A DNA stretch of 48,323 nucleotides from an uncultured Anaerolineaceae bacterium (GTDB lineage Bacteria; Chloroflexota; Anaerolineae; Anaerolineales; Anaerolineaceae). The notes below the pieces were generated by a model. It was given only the letters and a program-made list of their open reading frames with translations, ran no database searches and was not told the origin of the DNA. Location: the NCBI GenBank assembly GCA_937863605.1, contig CALMGN010000001.1, positions 1 to 48,323 of the forward strand. The letters run 5' to 3'. Shown piece by piece: positions 41,528-48,323 of the stretch; within the stretch, counting starts at the first letter, position 1, and the number at the start of each line of letters is the position of its first letter. A program made the translations under genes and the position numbers.

Positions 41528-42131
41528 CGTGGATACCTCCCGGTGTGAGTTTCCGGTCAGCCTCATACAGGCTGGCGAACTTTATTCGTGCGCGGTGCAG
41601 CCTGCTTTTAACTGCGCTGACAGATAATTGCAGAGCCCGGCTGATTTCCTCTTCAGAAAATTCATACCAGTAGCGCAGGATGATCGCAGCCCGGTCCTGA
41701 GGATTTAAAGTAGCTAACATTCGATGTATACGTTCCTTTTCTTCACGGACGCCGGTTATTTTTTCCGGATTCGGAGTGTTGTCGGGCAGCACCTCTTCCA
41801 TCCAGTCCTCGATCTCCAGTGTTGGCAGGCGCCGTTTGCGCTGCTGGTCGATGCAGTAGTGAGCGGTGATCGAAAGAAGCCAGGTTGCGAACGGTCGACT
41901 CCGGTCATAGCGGCGAATGGCCTGGTACGCGCGCCAGAAGGATTCCTGGGCTGCATCTTCCGCTTCGGTTGGTTCGCCCAGCATGCGATAACACAGGTTA
42001 TAGACCGGATTTTGATACCGTTCTACCAGCTGCGTAAACGCTTCTTCACTTCCGTTCTGGGCAAGAACCAGCAACTCGTTCTCGTCGATGCTCAACGTTG
42101 GCTCCGCATTCGGATTTGTTTCTTGTTTCAT
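41508..42131 (-). CDS. ECF RNA polymerase sigma factor
   Basis: The 207-aa protein has sigma region 2 (AFTQLVERYQNPVYNLCYRMLG, AEDAAQESFWRAYQAI, FATWLLSITAHYCIDQQRKRR) and region 4 (LNPQDRAAIILRYWYEFSEEEISRALQLSVSAVKSRLHRAR), separated by a linker of about 45 residues. This is the standard ECF type regulated by zinc-finger anti-sigma factors. SD GAGGAA is 7 bases from ATG 42131. The downstream genes are the anti-sigma factor, a bactofilin-like membrane protein and a toast-rack lipoprotein, which points to envelope homeostasis. No clear autoregulated ECF promoter (AAC-type -35) is visible upstream. Confidence 0.93.
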   Translation of the reverse strand: MKQETNPNAEPTLSIDENELLVLAQNGSEEAFTQLVERYQNPVYNLCYRMLGEPTEAEDAAQESFWRAYQAIRRYDRSRPFATWLLSITAHYCIDQQRKRRLPTLEIEDWMEEVLPDNTPNPEKITGVREEKERIHRMLATLNPQDRAAIILRYWYEFSEEEISRALQLSVSAVKSRLHRARIKFASLYEADRKLTPGGIHDESPAF

Positions 42132-42233
42132 ATACGCATTCCTCGCTTGCAGGTTGCGTTGAAGCAGGCGTGTCCCTGTTTTCTAATGCAAATTTAATCT
42201 ATCATACTGCGATTTCTGCTAATTGCGGGAGCC

Positions 42234-43139
42234 TTACAGCTCTTCCGCTGCGGACCGGACTTTAGCCCGCTGACGGAAGGATTGTGACTGTGCCAGAAGG
42301 AGGGCAGTCAGAATCAGCCCGCAGCCGAGCAACTGCGTTGGCAGTAATGCCTCATTGAGCAGCAGGACGCCAAACAAGGCTGCAAATACCGCCTCCAGGC
42401 TGAAGATCAGCGCAGCGTCGATGACTGGGGCGCGGCGCTGACCGAGAACCTGTAGTGTAAATGCAATGCTCACCGGGAAAATTCCAGAATATAAGACACC
42501 CCACCAGGCTTCCGGCTGCGGATTATAGTTTCCCCATTCCAGCAATCCGGCGCTGACCAAATTGAGTGCGGCAGCCACCCCGAATTGACCAATGGAAAAG
42601 GCCAGCGGATCGGAGTGTTTGCCATAAAGGCCAATTACCAGCACATGGCCGGCCCACAAAAATGCCCCGGCCAATTCGAGCCAGTCGCCGACGACAGGAT
42701 CAAACTGACCACCGGTGCTCAAAAGAAGCGTACCAGCGGCTGCCAGGCTTACGGCTGCCCAGATAACGGGTTGGATTTTCTGGTGTGCAAAAACCCACAG
42801 AACAAATGGAATAATGACAACGTAAAGACTGGTAATGAAACCAGCATTGGCAGCGGTGGTGGTCAGCAGCCCGAATTGCTGCAGTGTGCTGGCACCGAAC
42901 AATAAAAACCCGGCCAAAACGACCCAACGCCATTGATCTTTTGCAATCCGCTTTTTAAAGCCGGAAACCAGCAGCAAAATGACAAAACCCAGTAAAAATC
43001 TTATACCATTGAAGGTAAAGCTGCCCATGCTGTTCGCAGCAGCCCGTTGAGCGACGAAACCGCTGCCCCAGATAAGGGAAGCCAGTAACAGTAACCCATC
43101 GTATTTTAGACGTTGAGAGGAATCAGTTGCGGACTGCAT
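42234..43139 (-). CDS. EamA/DMT family transporter
   Basis: The 301-aa protein is a typical drug/metabolite transporter, with about ten membrane helices in two EamA repeats: the first from LLLLASLIWGSGFVAQRAAA, the second from WLELAGAFLWAGHVLVIG. The sequence ALIFSLEAVFAALFGVLLLNEAL is the conserved end of the second repeat. The substrate cannot be predicted. It stands between dodecin and the ECF gene on the same strand, probably in its own unit. Confidence 0.9.
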   Translation of the reverse strand: MQSATDSSQRLKYDGLLLLASLIWGSGFVAQRAAANSMGSFTFNGIRFLLGFVILLLVSGFKKRIAKDQWRWVVLAGFLLFGASTLQQFGLLTTTAANAGFITSLYVVIIPFVLWVFAHQKIQPVIWAAVSLAAAGTLLLSTGGQFDPVVGDWLELAGAFLWAGHVLVIGLYGKHSDPLAFSIGQFGVAAALNLVSAGLLEWGNYNPQPEAWWGVLYSGIFPVSIAFTLQVLGQRRAPVIDAALIFSLEAVFAALFGVLLLNEALLPTQLLGCGLILTALLLAQSQSFRQRAKVRSAAEEL

Positions 43140-43156
43140 GCCAAATAGGAAAATTT

Positions 43157-43178
43157 CCGGGTTGCCTTTCCCACCCGG
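43157..43178 (-). terminator. Possible weak terminator after dodecin
   Basis: On the minus strand CCGGGT and ACCCGG form a 6-bp stem followed by AAATTTTCC. The T run is short. Confidence 0.35.
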
Positions 43179-43232
43179 CTAAACGCGGTCGGTTAGGTTA
43201 AATCGTTTAAATGGAGCCGGAATGCCAGTGAC

Positions 43233-43442
43233 TTATTCTTCCAGCGAGAAGCCAATCTTCAGGGTGACCTGCCATTGGCTGACATGGTTCTCATCGATTC
43301 GGCCGCGCATTTCGATGACTTCGAACCACTGCATCTGGCGTACGGTTTGAGAGGCACGGGCCACCGCGGATTGGATAGCATCATCGATGCCGAAAGTCGA
43401 GGTCCCGGTGACTTCGATTAGTTTATAGACAGCGTTGCTCAT
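43233..43442 (-). CDS. Dodecin family flavin-binding protein
   Basis: Dodecins are 12-mers of about 70 residues that store flavin (or CoA in some). This 69-aa protein has the family layout: VYKLIEVTGTSTFGIDDAIQSAVARA, then the flavin-stacking Trp in QMQWFEVIEMRGRID, then VSQWQVTLKIGFSLE. SD AGAGGT is 5 bases from ATG 43442. It stands alone between the DMT transporter and the terpene-cyclase-like gene. Confidence 0.93.
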   Translation of the reverse strand: MSNAVYKLIEVTGTSTFGIDDAIQSAVARASQTVRQMQWFEVIEMRGRIDENHVSQWQVTLKIGFSLEE

Positions 43443-43555
43443 TTTTTACCTCTTAGGGTCTCATGGATGACAATAGATTTATTTTACCCTGAACCTACGC
43501 ATACCGACCCGTCCGAATCACCCGGTGGGTTGGGATTTTCCAGAAGCTTCGGGTC

Positions 43556-44545
43556 TTAACCCGCCGTGGGGACAAACCGCCCGGCCGCGGTCAACACCGC
43601 CAGCGTTTCCACGGTGATCCATTCATTCATTTTGATACTGCTCGTTCCGCCCCAGTTAACCAGCGACCGGTTACTGGTGTTGCGGTTGGTGACGGTGTAA
43701 TAGCGCCGCTCAGCAGGATAACCACCGTCCGGCAGCCTTTTGGATTCGAGCAGGTCCAGCGCTTCACCGCAGCGCGGGTCGCCCAGGCGGCCGATTTCCC
43801 CCATGACCTTCAAACCATAAAGAATATTGTAATGCCAGTAATATGGAAAATGAAGTTCGATGAAGTGCGGGTCGATCACTTCACCGTCTGTCAGCCGCCG
43901 GAATAAGCCGCGCTTGAGGAACACTTCCGCGCCGTCATCCACTGCAAGGCGCACCCGCGGGTCGCCGCTTTTTCCAGCATACAGATTGAGTGCCCGCAGC
44001 GGGATCAGGGTCTCATGGAAAGAGGAATGGCTGGCCTGGGGCTTGCGGTCGCAATTCCAGCCGCCGTCGGGCCAACGCCAGCCGAGCACGATCTCAGCCA
44101 GGTGTTCGGTCAATCCGTCCGCCAGGCTCAATTTGAGCAGCGAGAGAATCGCGTTGCCTTCAATAGAGGCGCAAGCGCGCACCAAACCTTTCGAGTGAAT
44201 GATGTTCCGCTTATGGGACGGTTTTTCGCGCGTCCCGCTGAAAAAGTAGCCGTACACCTGTTCACGCAGCGGGACGAGGCTGAGGTCACCGTTGGGATAA
44301 TCCAGATCGGCCAATGCCGTCAACACCCAGTGAGCGCCGACCCACTTGGTATAGGGGTGATAGGGCAAGCGGCCTTCCGCGTTGCGCTCGGAGAGGAGCA
44401 TCTGTACCCGTTCGCACGTGCGAATATCCGCCTGCAGCGCCTGCATGGCGATGCTGGCCGGATCTTCCTTAAGGATAAGGCAACGGGTTTTGTAACGGAT
44501 GGCTGGTTCGTCCGATTCCAGTAATTTTCCAACGACAGGATCCAT
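43556..44545 (-). CDS. Squalene-cyclase-like alpha-barrel protein of unknown function
   Basis: The 329-aa protein has repeated helix pairs with the QW-like pattern of prenyltransferase/squalene-cyclase alpha-toroids: GWRWPDGGWNCD, HETLIPLRALNLY, LPDGGYPAE. It lacks the DxDD catalytic motif of class II terpene cyclases, so terpene synthesis is not supported. From memory, proteins of this type are sometimes annotated as NifH-related, an assignment the sequence does not justify because it has no P-loop. There is no signal peptide or membrane helix. The N-terminus (DPVVGKLLESDEPAIRYKTR) resembles a HEAT-like start. Its job is unknown. Confidence 0.75.
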   Translation of the reverse strand: MDPVVGKLLESDEPAIRYKTRCLILKEDPASIAMQALQADIRTCERVQMLLSERNAEGRLPYHPYTKWVGAHWVLTALADLDYPNGDLSLVPLREQVYGYFFSGTREKPSHKRNIIHSKGLVRACASIEGNAILSLLKLSLADGLTEHLAEIVLGWRWPDGGWNCDRKPQASHSSFHETLIPLRALNLYAGKSGDPRVRLAVDDGAEVFLKRGLFRRLTDGEVIDPHFIELHFPYYWHYNILYGLKVMGEIGRLGDPRCGEALDLLESKRLPDGGYPAERRYYTVTNRNTSNRSLVNWGGTSSIKMNEWITVETLAVLTAAGRFVPTAG

Positions 44546-44650
44546 TAAAAACCAAACCTTATTTTAAAAAGTGATGGGAGGGTTAAGGCTTTGGGTGGAG
44601 CCGCAATTAAGTCATATCAAACGGTCCGCATTAATTATAGATGCCCACGC

Positions 44651-44675
44651 AAAAAACCGTCGGCTTTTTACGACG
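44651..44675 (-). terminator. Terminator downstream of the GT39 gene
   Basis: On the minus strand CGTCG (44671-44675) pairs with CGACG (44658-44662), followed by GTTTTTT. It lies 30 bases past the GT39 stop at 44705. Confidence 0.6.
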
Positions 44676-44704
44676 AAAATTCAGGCTGGATTAGTTTTAG
44701 GGCA

Positions 44705-46864
44705 CTAGCGTGGAACAAAATAAATATAAAATTCGCGTCCGGGAAGTTCAGACGGGATTAACCGCAGTACGCCTTCCGGGTATATCCGGTTGAGCACTTC
44801 CAGGTCCGACGTGTCGTTGACGTTAAGGATGAATAGTTTTGGGGCGGGCTGCGCCAGTGTCAGGTCAAACTGATCGGTGAAGATCGCGTAATCTTTATCG
44901 GGTTCCCCTGCATTGATGCCTACCAGGCGGCTGTCAACCCAATGCGGGTACCCGACTAAGTAAGCCGAGTCTCGGTTGCCCCAGGTATCGACAAAATCGC
45001 GCACCACCGCCCCAATCTGGGCGCTTGGCCAGGAACCGTTATTAAAATTGGTGCGGTACTGGTTGAAAACCAGGTCGTAATTCTGGCTGGCGGATAAGAA
45101 CAGCAGGGCAGCAACCAACCCGCCGGCCAGGGTACGCCCCGATTTTCCCGTTGAGTGCGTAATCGCACTGAAGATCCCGTCAAGCGCGAAACCAACCAAT
45201 ATAAATACCGGGATAATCGCTCCAGCGGTTCGGTTCAGGCTAGGATTTTCAGCGGGGAATGCCAGCGAAAAAATGGACGGCAACATCAGGAACGGGATGG
45301 AAATCAGCAGCAGCAGATCAGTCCAGCGGCGCTTGCGCAAGTAGTTGACCAACACCGCCAGGAAGCCCAGATGGTAGAGCGCCCCGGTAACTACATCCAG
45401 GGCAGGACGGTGAGGGATGGAAAGAACCCACACTTCACCGTTGTCCCAGGCAAACATGGTCATTGCCCGCCACAGGTTTTGCAGAAAAATGACTACTGGT
45501 GACCCGGGGATAGCTTGTTCTGAGGAGGTGACCCGCGTCAAAGTGCGGTACATCACCATGTCCGGGTTGTCCACTGCGTAACGCGCCAACGGCAGTGCCA
45601 CGATCAAAGCTGCCACGCTGATCAACACCAGGCCTAATAGAGCGTGCTTCACCGCCCGGTTGGAGCGGTTATGCAGCAGGTAAAGCGCCACTGCCAGAAT
45701 GATCAGCGCTGGAACCACGCGGAAGGGGGTATAGCCATGCAGCCCGATCCCCATAAAGATGCCAGATAGGACAAAATAGCGCCGCTGGCCGGTTCGCATA
45801 CCGTGCAAGAAATAATACAAGGTGGGGGCAAAAAAGAAGGGATACAGGGTGAAACGCAGCGCTAAGCGTGAGATGAGGTTCGGCCAATAGGCAATACCAG
45901 CGAACAACATGCTGAATAAGCCTACCCTCGGACTGCCCAGTTGCTTGCCAAGCAGATACAGAAACGGCAGGGTAAATATCCCCAGTAAAACCGTTCCTAC
46001 CTTCAAGCTGAAAAATGTAATACCGGTGTTGAAAAGGTTGATCAGGAAAGCGGTCCAGTAGAATTGAAAAGCTTCGCGCCCGGTGTTACGTATGAAGAAG
46101 GTTGACAACTTGCCGTTCAGGATGTCCTGGACGTCGTACAGCTTTTCGGCATGATCGCTGACCATTTGCGATGGGACCTGATCAAACTGGTGGATGCGGA
46201 AGAAAATCCCCAGGATCAAAACGGCCACGCATAAGAGCAACCAGGGGGTGATCCTGATATTGATACCGGATTTCAGTTGCAGCCAGGCGCTTTGTGCCCA
46301 TTTTGCAAAACTGGCGTCTTTTGGCCTTACCGCATTAATAAAGGCTGCCAGGGATGCGAGCCAGATAATGGTGTTGACCGTGGTGAAATGCTCGCCGCCA
46401 AACAACAGGAAGGCAACCAATGCCAGCACCAGGCTGACCAGCAGCCCGATTCGGTTAGCTGACAAATCGACATCCGGCAGCTCCGATTCGTCAGGCTCGG
46501 CCAGACGAATCGGATTGCGCAGAATCGCCAGGATTAACCCAGCGCCGGCAGCAGTATAGAGAACCGCGCCAGTCATCCAGCTTCGGTCAGCGCGCGGTTC
46601 AAACGATAATTGGGCTGCCAGGGCTGCCAGGAGGACCAACAGCACCAGCCAGGGCAGCGCATGCTGCGGATTGCGGGTCGGCTGAACTTTCAGCGGTGCG
46701 GTTTCCTGCGCCATTCGAACGGATTGAGCGGCAGCTTGCAATGGTTCTTCAGATGGTTCCGATTCATCCACATCCACTGGCGGTGGAATTTGGATCAGTT
46801 TTCTCCCCGGTAGAAGGAGTGATTTCACGTAATCGAGAACGCTGGGTTCCTGGTCTTCATTCAT
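44705..46864 (-). CDS. GT39-family membrane glycosyltransferase
   Basis: The 719-aa protein has a cytoplasmic N-terminal segment of about 75 residues, then about 12-14 membrane helices and a C-terminal globular part (about 600-719). The segment after one helix reads FFRIHQFDQVPSQMVSDHAEKLYDVQDIL, placing acidic and His residues in the first large loop as in lipid-phosphate-sugar-dependent glycosyltransferases (ArnT/PMT type). It would transfer a sugar from a polyprenyl carrier outside the membrane; the acceptor is unknown. The tracked start at 46990 lies in the upstream gene; ATG 46864 overlaps the methyltransferase stop by 4 bases (ATGA), so this start is preferred. Confidence 0.85.
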   Translation of the reverse strand: MNEDQEPSVLDYVKSLLLPGRKLIQIPPPVDVDESEPSEEPLQAAAQSVRMAQETAPLKVQPTRNPQHALPWLVLLVLLAALAAQLSFEPRADRSWMTGAVLYTAAGAGLILAILRNPIRLAEPDESELPDVDLSANRIGLLVSLVLALVAFLLFGGEHFTTVNTIIWLASLAAFINAVRPKDASFAKWAQSAWLQLKSGINIRITPWLLLCVAVLILGIFFRIHQFDQVPSQMVSDHAEKLYDVQDILNGKLSTFFIRNTGREAFQFYWTAFLINLFNTGITFFSLKVGTVLLGIFTLPFLYLLGKQLGSPRVGLFSMLFAGIAYWPNLISRLALRFTLYPFFFAPTLYYFLHGMRTGQRRYFVLSGIFMGIGLHGYTPFRVVPALIILAVALYLLHNRSNRAVKHALLGLVLISVAALIVALPLARYAVDNPDMVMYRTLTRVTSSEQAIPGSPVVIFLQNLWRAMTMFAWDNGEVWVLSIPHRPALDVVTGALYHLGFLAVLVNYLRKRRWTDLLLLISIPFLMLPSIFSLAFPAENPSLNRTAGAIIPVFILVGFALDGIFSAITHSTGKSGRTLAGGLVAALLFLSASQNYDLVFNQYRTNFNNGSWPSAQIGAVVRDFVDTWGNRDSAYLVGYPHWVDSRLVGINAGEPDKDYAIFTDQFDLTLAQPAPKLFILNVNDTSDLEVLNRIYPEGVLRLIPSELPGREFYIYFVPR

Positions 46865-47658
46865 GGCAGCGGCTTTTGACAGATAAAAAAGGTGCAAACA
46901 CCGTCCGGCTGAGGCTGGCTTTCGGTCCAGGCGGGGTTCACGATCTTGCGCGTGATGCCCAAGTTCCATGGGGCAGGCGCTACGATCCAACGGTGGATCA
47001 ACTGTTTAGCGATCCAGGCAGGAAGCCCCCAGTAATGTCCCCATTCCATGATGGCAAGCGCCTGCGGTGAAAAATAGTTCCAATGCTGCACCACCCGCAA
47101 TCCGGCAGTTTCAACGCGAGTCTGCCAGGTTGCCGGGTCGTCGAGGTGGGCGTGGCGGGAAATGAGGTCAAACCAGCGCCGGTAAGCCCGCGCCAGCCCT
47201 TTTAGTCCGATGCGGTCAAAAAGACGGGCGATGCTCAAGGATGGATCAAAATTATGGTTCGGCACGCAAAAATAAAAAGTCCCGCCAGGTTTTAACACCC
47301 GCGCCAGGTCGTCCAATACCGGCTGAATATCCGGAATATGTTCCAGAACTGAATTGGAGACCGCACTGGAAAAAGTGTTATCCGGCGCCGGAATGCGCTG
47401 GCCGTACGATCGTACGACCATCTGGTAAGCCCGGCGCTGTACCGCCTCACGCAATGGAGCCAACCAGGGATCAACTCCCAATTCCAACTGGCGGGGGAAT
47501 GTGATTTCAGCAAACTGACCGTCACCGCAGCCCAGGTCGATGGTCGGGGCTTCCAGCGGCAAGTCCTGATAAAAACGGCCCTCCACCGCACGCAGCAGAC
47601 CGCGGAAATACGGCAGCTCGCTGATATTTGCCCAGAGGAGGTCGCGCTGAGCGGTCAA
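46861..47658 (-). CDS. Class I SAM-dependent methyltransferase
   Basis: The 265-aa protein has the Rossmann methyltransferase motifs APTIDLGCGDGQFAE (SAM site, about residue 40), GVDPWLAPL, FSSAVSNSVLEHIPDIQPVL and VLKPGGTFYFCVP. This UbiE/methyltransf_11 type is common in polysaccharide or lipid-modification clusters. The tracked start at 47748 reaches into the upstream gene; a TTG at 47658 is better, because GGAGG lies 9 bases upstream and it overlaps the previous stop as TTGA. It is coupled to GT39 downstream, so both may act on one surface glycan. Confidence 0.83.
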   Translation of the reverse strand: MTAQRDLLWANISELPYFRGLLRAVEGRFYQDLPLEAPTIDLGCGDGQFAEITFPRQLELGVDPWLAPLREAVQRRAYQMVVRSYGQRIPAPDNTFSSAVSNSVLEHIPDIQPVLDDLARVLKPGGTFYFCVPNHNFDPSLSIARLFDRIGLKGLARAYRRWFDLISRHAHLDDPATWQTRVETAGLRVVQHWNYFSPQALAIMEWGHYWGLPAWIAKQLIHRWIVAPAPWNLGITRKIVNPAWTESQPQPDGVCTFFICQKPLP

Positions 47659-48005
47659 GCTGGCTGACCTCCGCCTGAACGCTGCGCCCGAAGATAGCCA
47701 AAATGGTCGTTGGCTGTAAAAATGGTGTACTCGCCAAATCCCCCGCAATTATCGACCACCGACCAACCGTCCTGCACAGCACAACCGAAGCGCTCGTAAA
47801 ACCTGTCGAGCAGCGTCTCTTTGAGGCTCCTGACATCTATTTTCCCGTGCACCATGAATTTCAAACCCGTTTGAGACAGCTCGATGTGTGTATTTGGAGG
47901 GACTTTGGCTCCCAGAAATATTCCAGCAACTTGCAGCGGAGTTCGCATGCTCGAAAGCAGCGTATAAATGGAGAAAAGGTAAAAGGGGTAGCGGCGAAGC
48001 AGCAT
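47655..48005 (-). CDS. FkbM-like methyltransferase N-terminal remnant (short ORF)
   Basis: The 116-aa product resembles the N-terminal part of FkbM-type methyltransferases: MVHGKIDVRSLKETLLDRFYERFG, then DGWSVVDNCGGFGEYTIFTAND where an intact enzyme has VDIGAxxGxFT. The SAM loop has DNC for DIG, and the protein stops about 20 residues later, with none of the remaining catalytic domain. Neither other frame continues the family, so this looks like a decayed or deleted gene rather than a simple frameshift. Translation may survive because it couples to the next gene through a TTGA overlap. The assignment rests on motif resemblance. Confidence 0.55.
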   Translation of the reverse strand: MLLRRYPFYLFSIYTLLSSMRTPLQVAGIFLGAKVPPNTHIELSQTGLKFMVHGKIDVRSLKETLLDRFYERFGCAVQDGWSVVDNCGGFGEYTIFTANDHFGYLRAQRSGGGQPA

Positions 48006-48032
48006 CGAGTTCTCTTTTGGAGGAGTAGCCCT

Positions 48033-48038
48033 ATTATA
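48033..48038 (-). promoter_or_regulatory. -10 box upstream of the methyltransferase/GT39 cluster
   Basis: A perfect TATAAT on the minus strand, with no good -35. It predicts a leader of about 20 bases before ATG 48005. Confidence 0.45.
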
Positions 48039-48156
48039 ACCGAGAACAAATCCGGTATTTACCAGTACGTAGATACCGACTTGATCGAAATTAATTGCTT
48101 AACAGTAGGCGTTCATAGCCAGGGTGACCAATGCGGTTTTGCCCCTCACCCCCTAC

Positions 48157-48319
48157 CCCCGCTCCCCGATTGGTTTTGCTTTTCCAGACGTCCAACCTTT
48201 CGGGAAGCGGGGATTAAATGAATTTCGAGTGTTTTTGCGCCCATACGGCGCAAAAACACTCGATTAAGAATAAGCCCGCTCCAAGAATGGGGCTGGATGG
48301 GTGAGGTTGATAACCCATC
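48157..48319. repeat. Cluster of inverted repeats in a gene-free right edge
   Basis: The last 318 bases (48006-48323) have no credible gene. They hold four hairpins: CCCCGCTCCCCGA/TCGGGAAGCGGGG (48157-48212, 12 of 13 paired); a perfect 17-bp stem TCGAGTGTTTTTGCGCC with its complement (48225-48263, 5-base loop); AGCCC/GGGCT (48273-48294); and GATGGGT/ACCCATC (48296-48319). A C-rich tract, GCCCCTCACCCCCTACCCCC, precedes them. The cluster could be a small palindromic mobile element or a terminator array. Confidence 0.65.
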
Positions 48320-48323
48320 GATC

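Noticed and set aside
46865-46990. Longer GT39 start at 46990
   Set aside because: The added 42 residues are antisense-like and overlap the methyltransferase coding sequence; ATG 46864 gives the usual ATGA overlap.
47703-48221. 172-aa plus-strand ORF running into the right-edge intergenic region
   Set aside because: Overlaps the FkbM-like ORF antisense and the hairpin cluster. The composition is not protein-like and there is no SD.

Overview
The window looks like chromosomal DNA of a Chloroflexota bacterium, most likely of the Anaerolineae or a close relative. This is an inference from gene content: a fused heme A synthase/heme O synthase, an archaeal-type bifunctional PGI/PMI, a membrane-anchored GlmR (YvcK), a cyclic 2,3-diphosphoglycerate synthase-like P-loop protein, a CpXC protein, an NBR1-Ig lipoprotein, toast-rack and bactofilin-like envelope proteins, and several small Pro/Thr-rich lipoproteins. 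I found no rRNA, tRNA, CRISPR array, transposase or phage gene. About 44 coding regions are packed tightly, many with 4-base ATGA/TTGA overlaps. The DNA is moderately GC-rich and looks uniform, so the window reads as core chromosome rather than an island.

Layout. (1) 1-3147 (+): end of a cytochrome-oxidase biogenesis operon (cupredoxin-like membrane protein, SURF1, CtaA-CtaB fusion). (2) 3160-5907 (-): thpR, rsfS and a five-heme c-type cytochrome lipoprotein. (3) 5908-8696 (+): a strong 6S RNA candidate, a membrane-anchored FHA protein, an AI-2E-family permease and a 65-aa hypothetical protein. (4) 8709-14852: an NAD-linked cytoplasmic formate dehydrogenase operon (NuoE-NuoF fusion, multi-FeS subunit, FdhA) on the minus strand, divergent from mobA and followed by fdhD. 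(5) 15006-20658 (+): NBR1-Ig lipoprotein, PGI/PMI, cydD, cydC. (6) 20630-26232 (-): CpXC protein, histidine kinase, class III aminotransferase, ROK sugar kinase. (7) 26375-38883 (+): glmR, gap, pgk, thrC, thrB, rpsT, argS, cDPGS-like gene, obg, nadD, TolB-like lipoprotein. (8) 39016-48005 (-): an ECF sigma/anti-sigma/bactofilin/toast-rack operon, a DMT transporter, dodecin, a terpene-cyclase-like protein, and a GT39/methyltransferase/FkbM-remnant cluster.

How it fits together. Heme A/O synthesis and SURF1 serve an aerobic terminal oxidase whose subunits presumably lie upstream. CydDC implies assembly of cytochrome bd or other thiol-dependent exported proteins. Formate dehydrogenase, with its cofactor helpers MobA and FdhD, feeds NADH. 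The kinase, GlmR, GAPDH, PGK and the cDPGS-like protein group around central carbon flux. The ECF operon looks like an envelope-stress or envelope-architecture module.

Regulation. Several promoters can be read directly: TTGACA-17-TATACT for thpR, TGGACA-17-TAGAAT for rpsT and TTGACG-17-TATAAA for glmR. There is a recurring extended -10 (TGnTATAAT). Some promoters sit so close to the start codon that leaderless or very short-leader mRNAs are predicted. No single dramatic new system stands out. The best leads are the ECF/bactofilin operon, the formate dehydrogenase architecture, the 6S RNA, the duplicated 3' end plus 28-bp palindrome before obg, the hairpin cluster at the right edge, and several under-described families.
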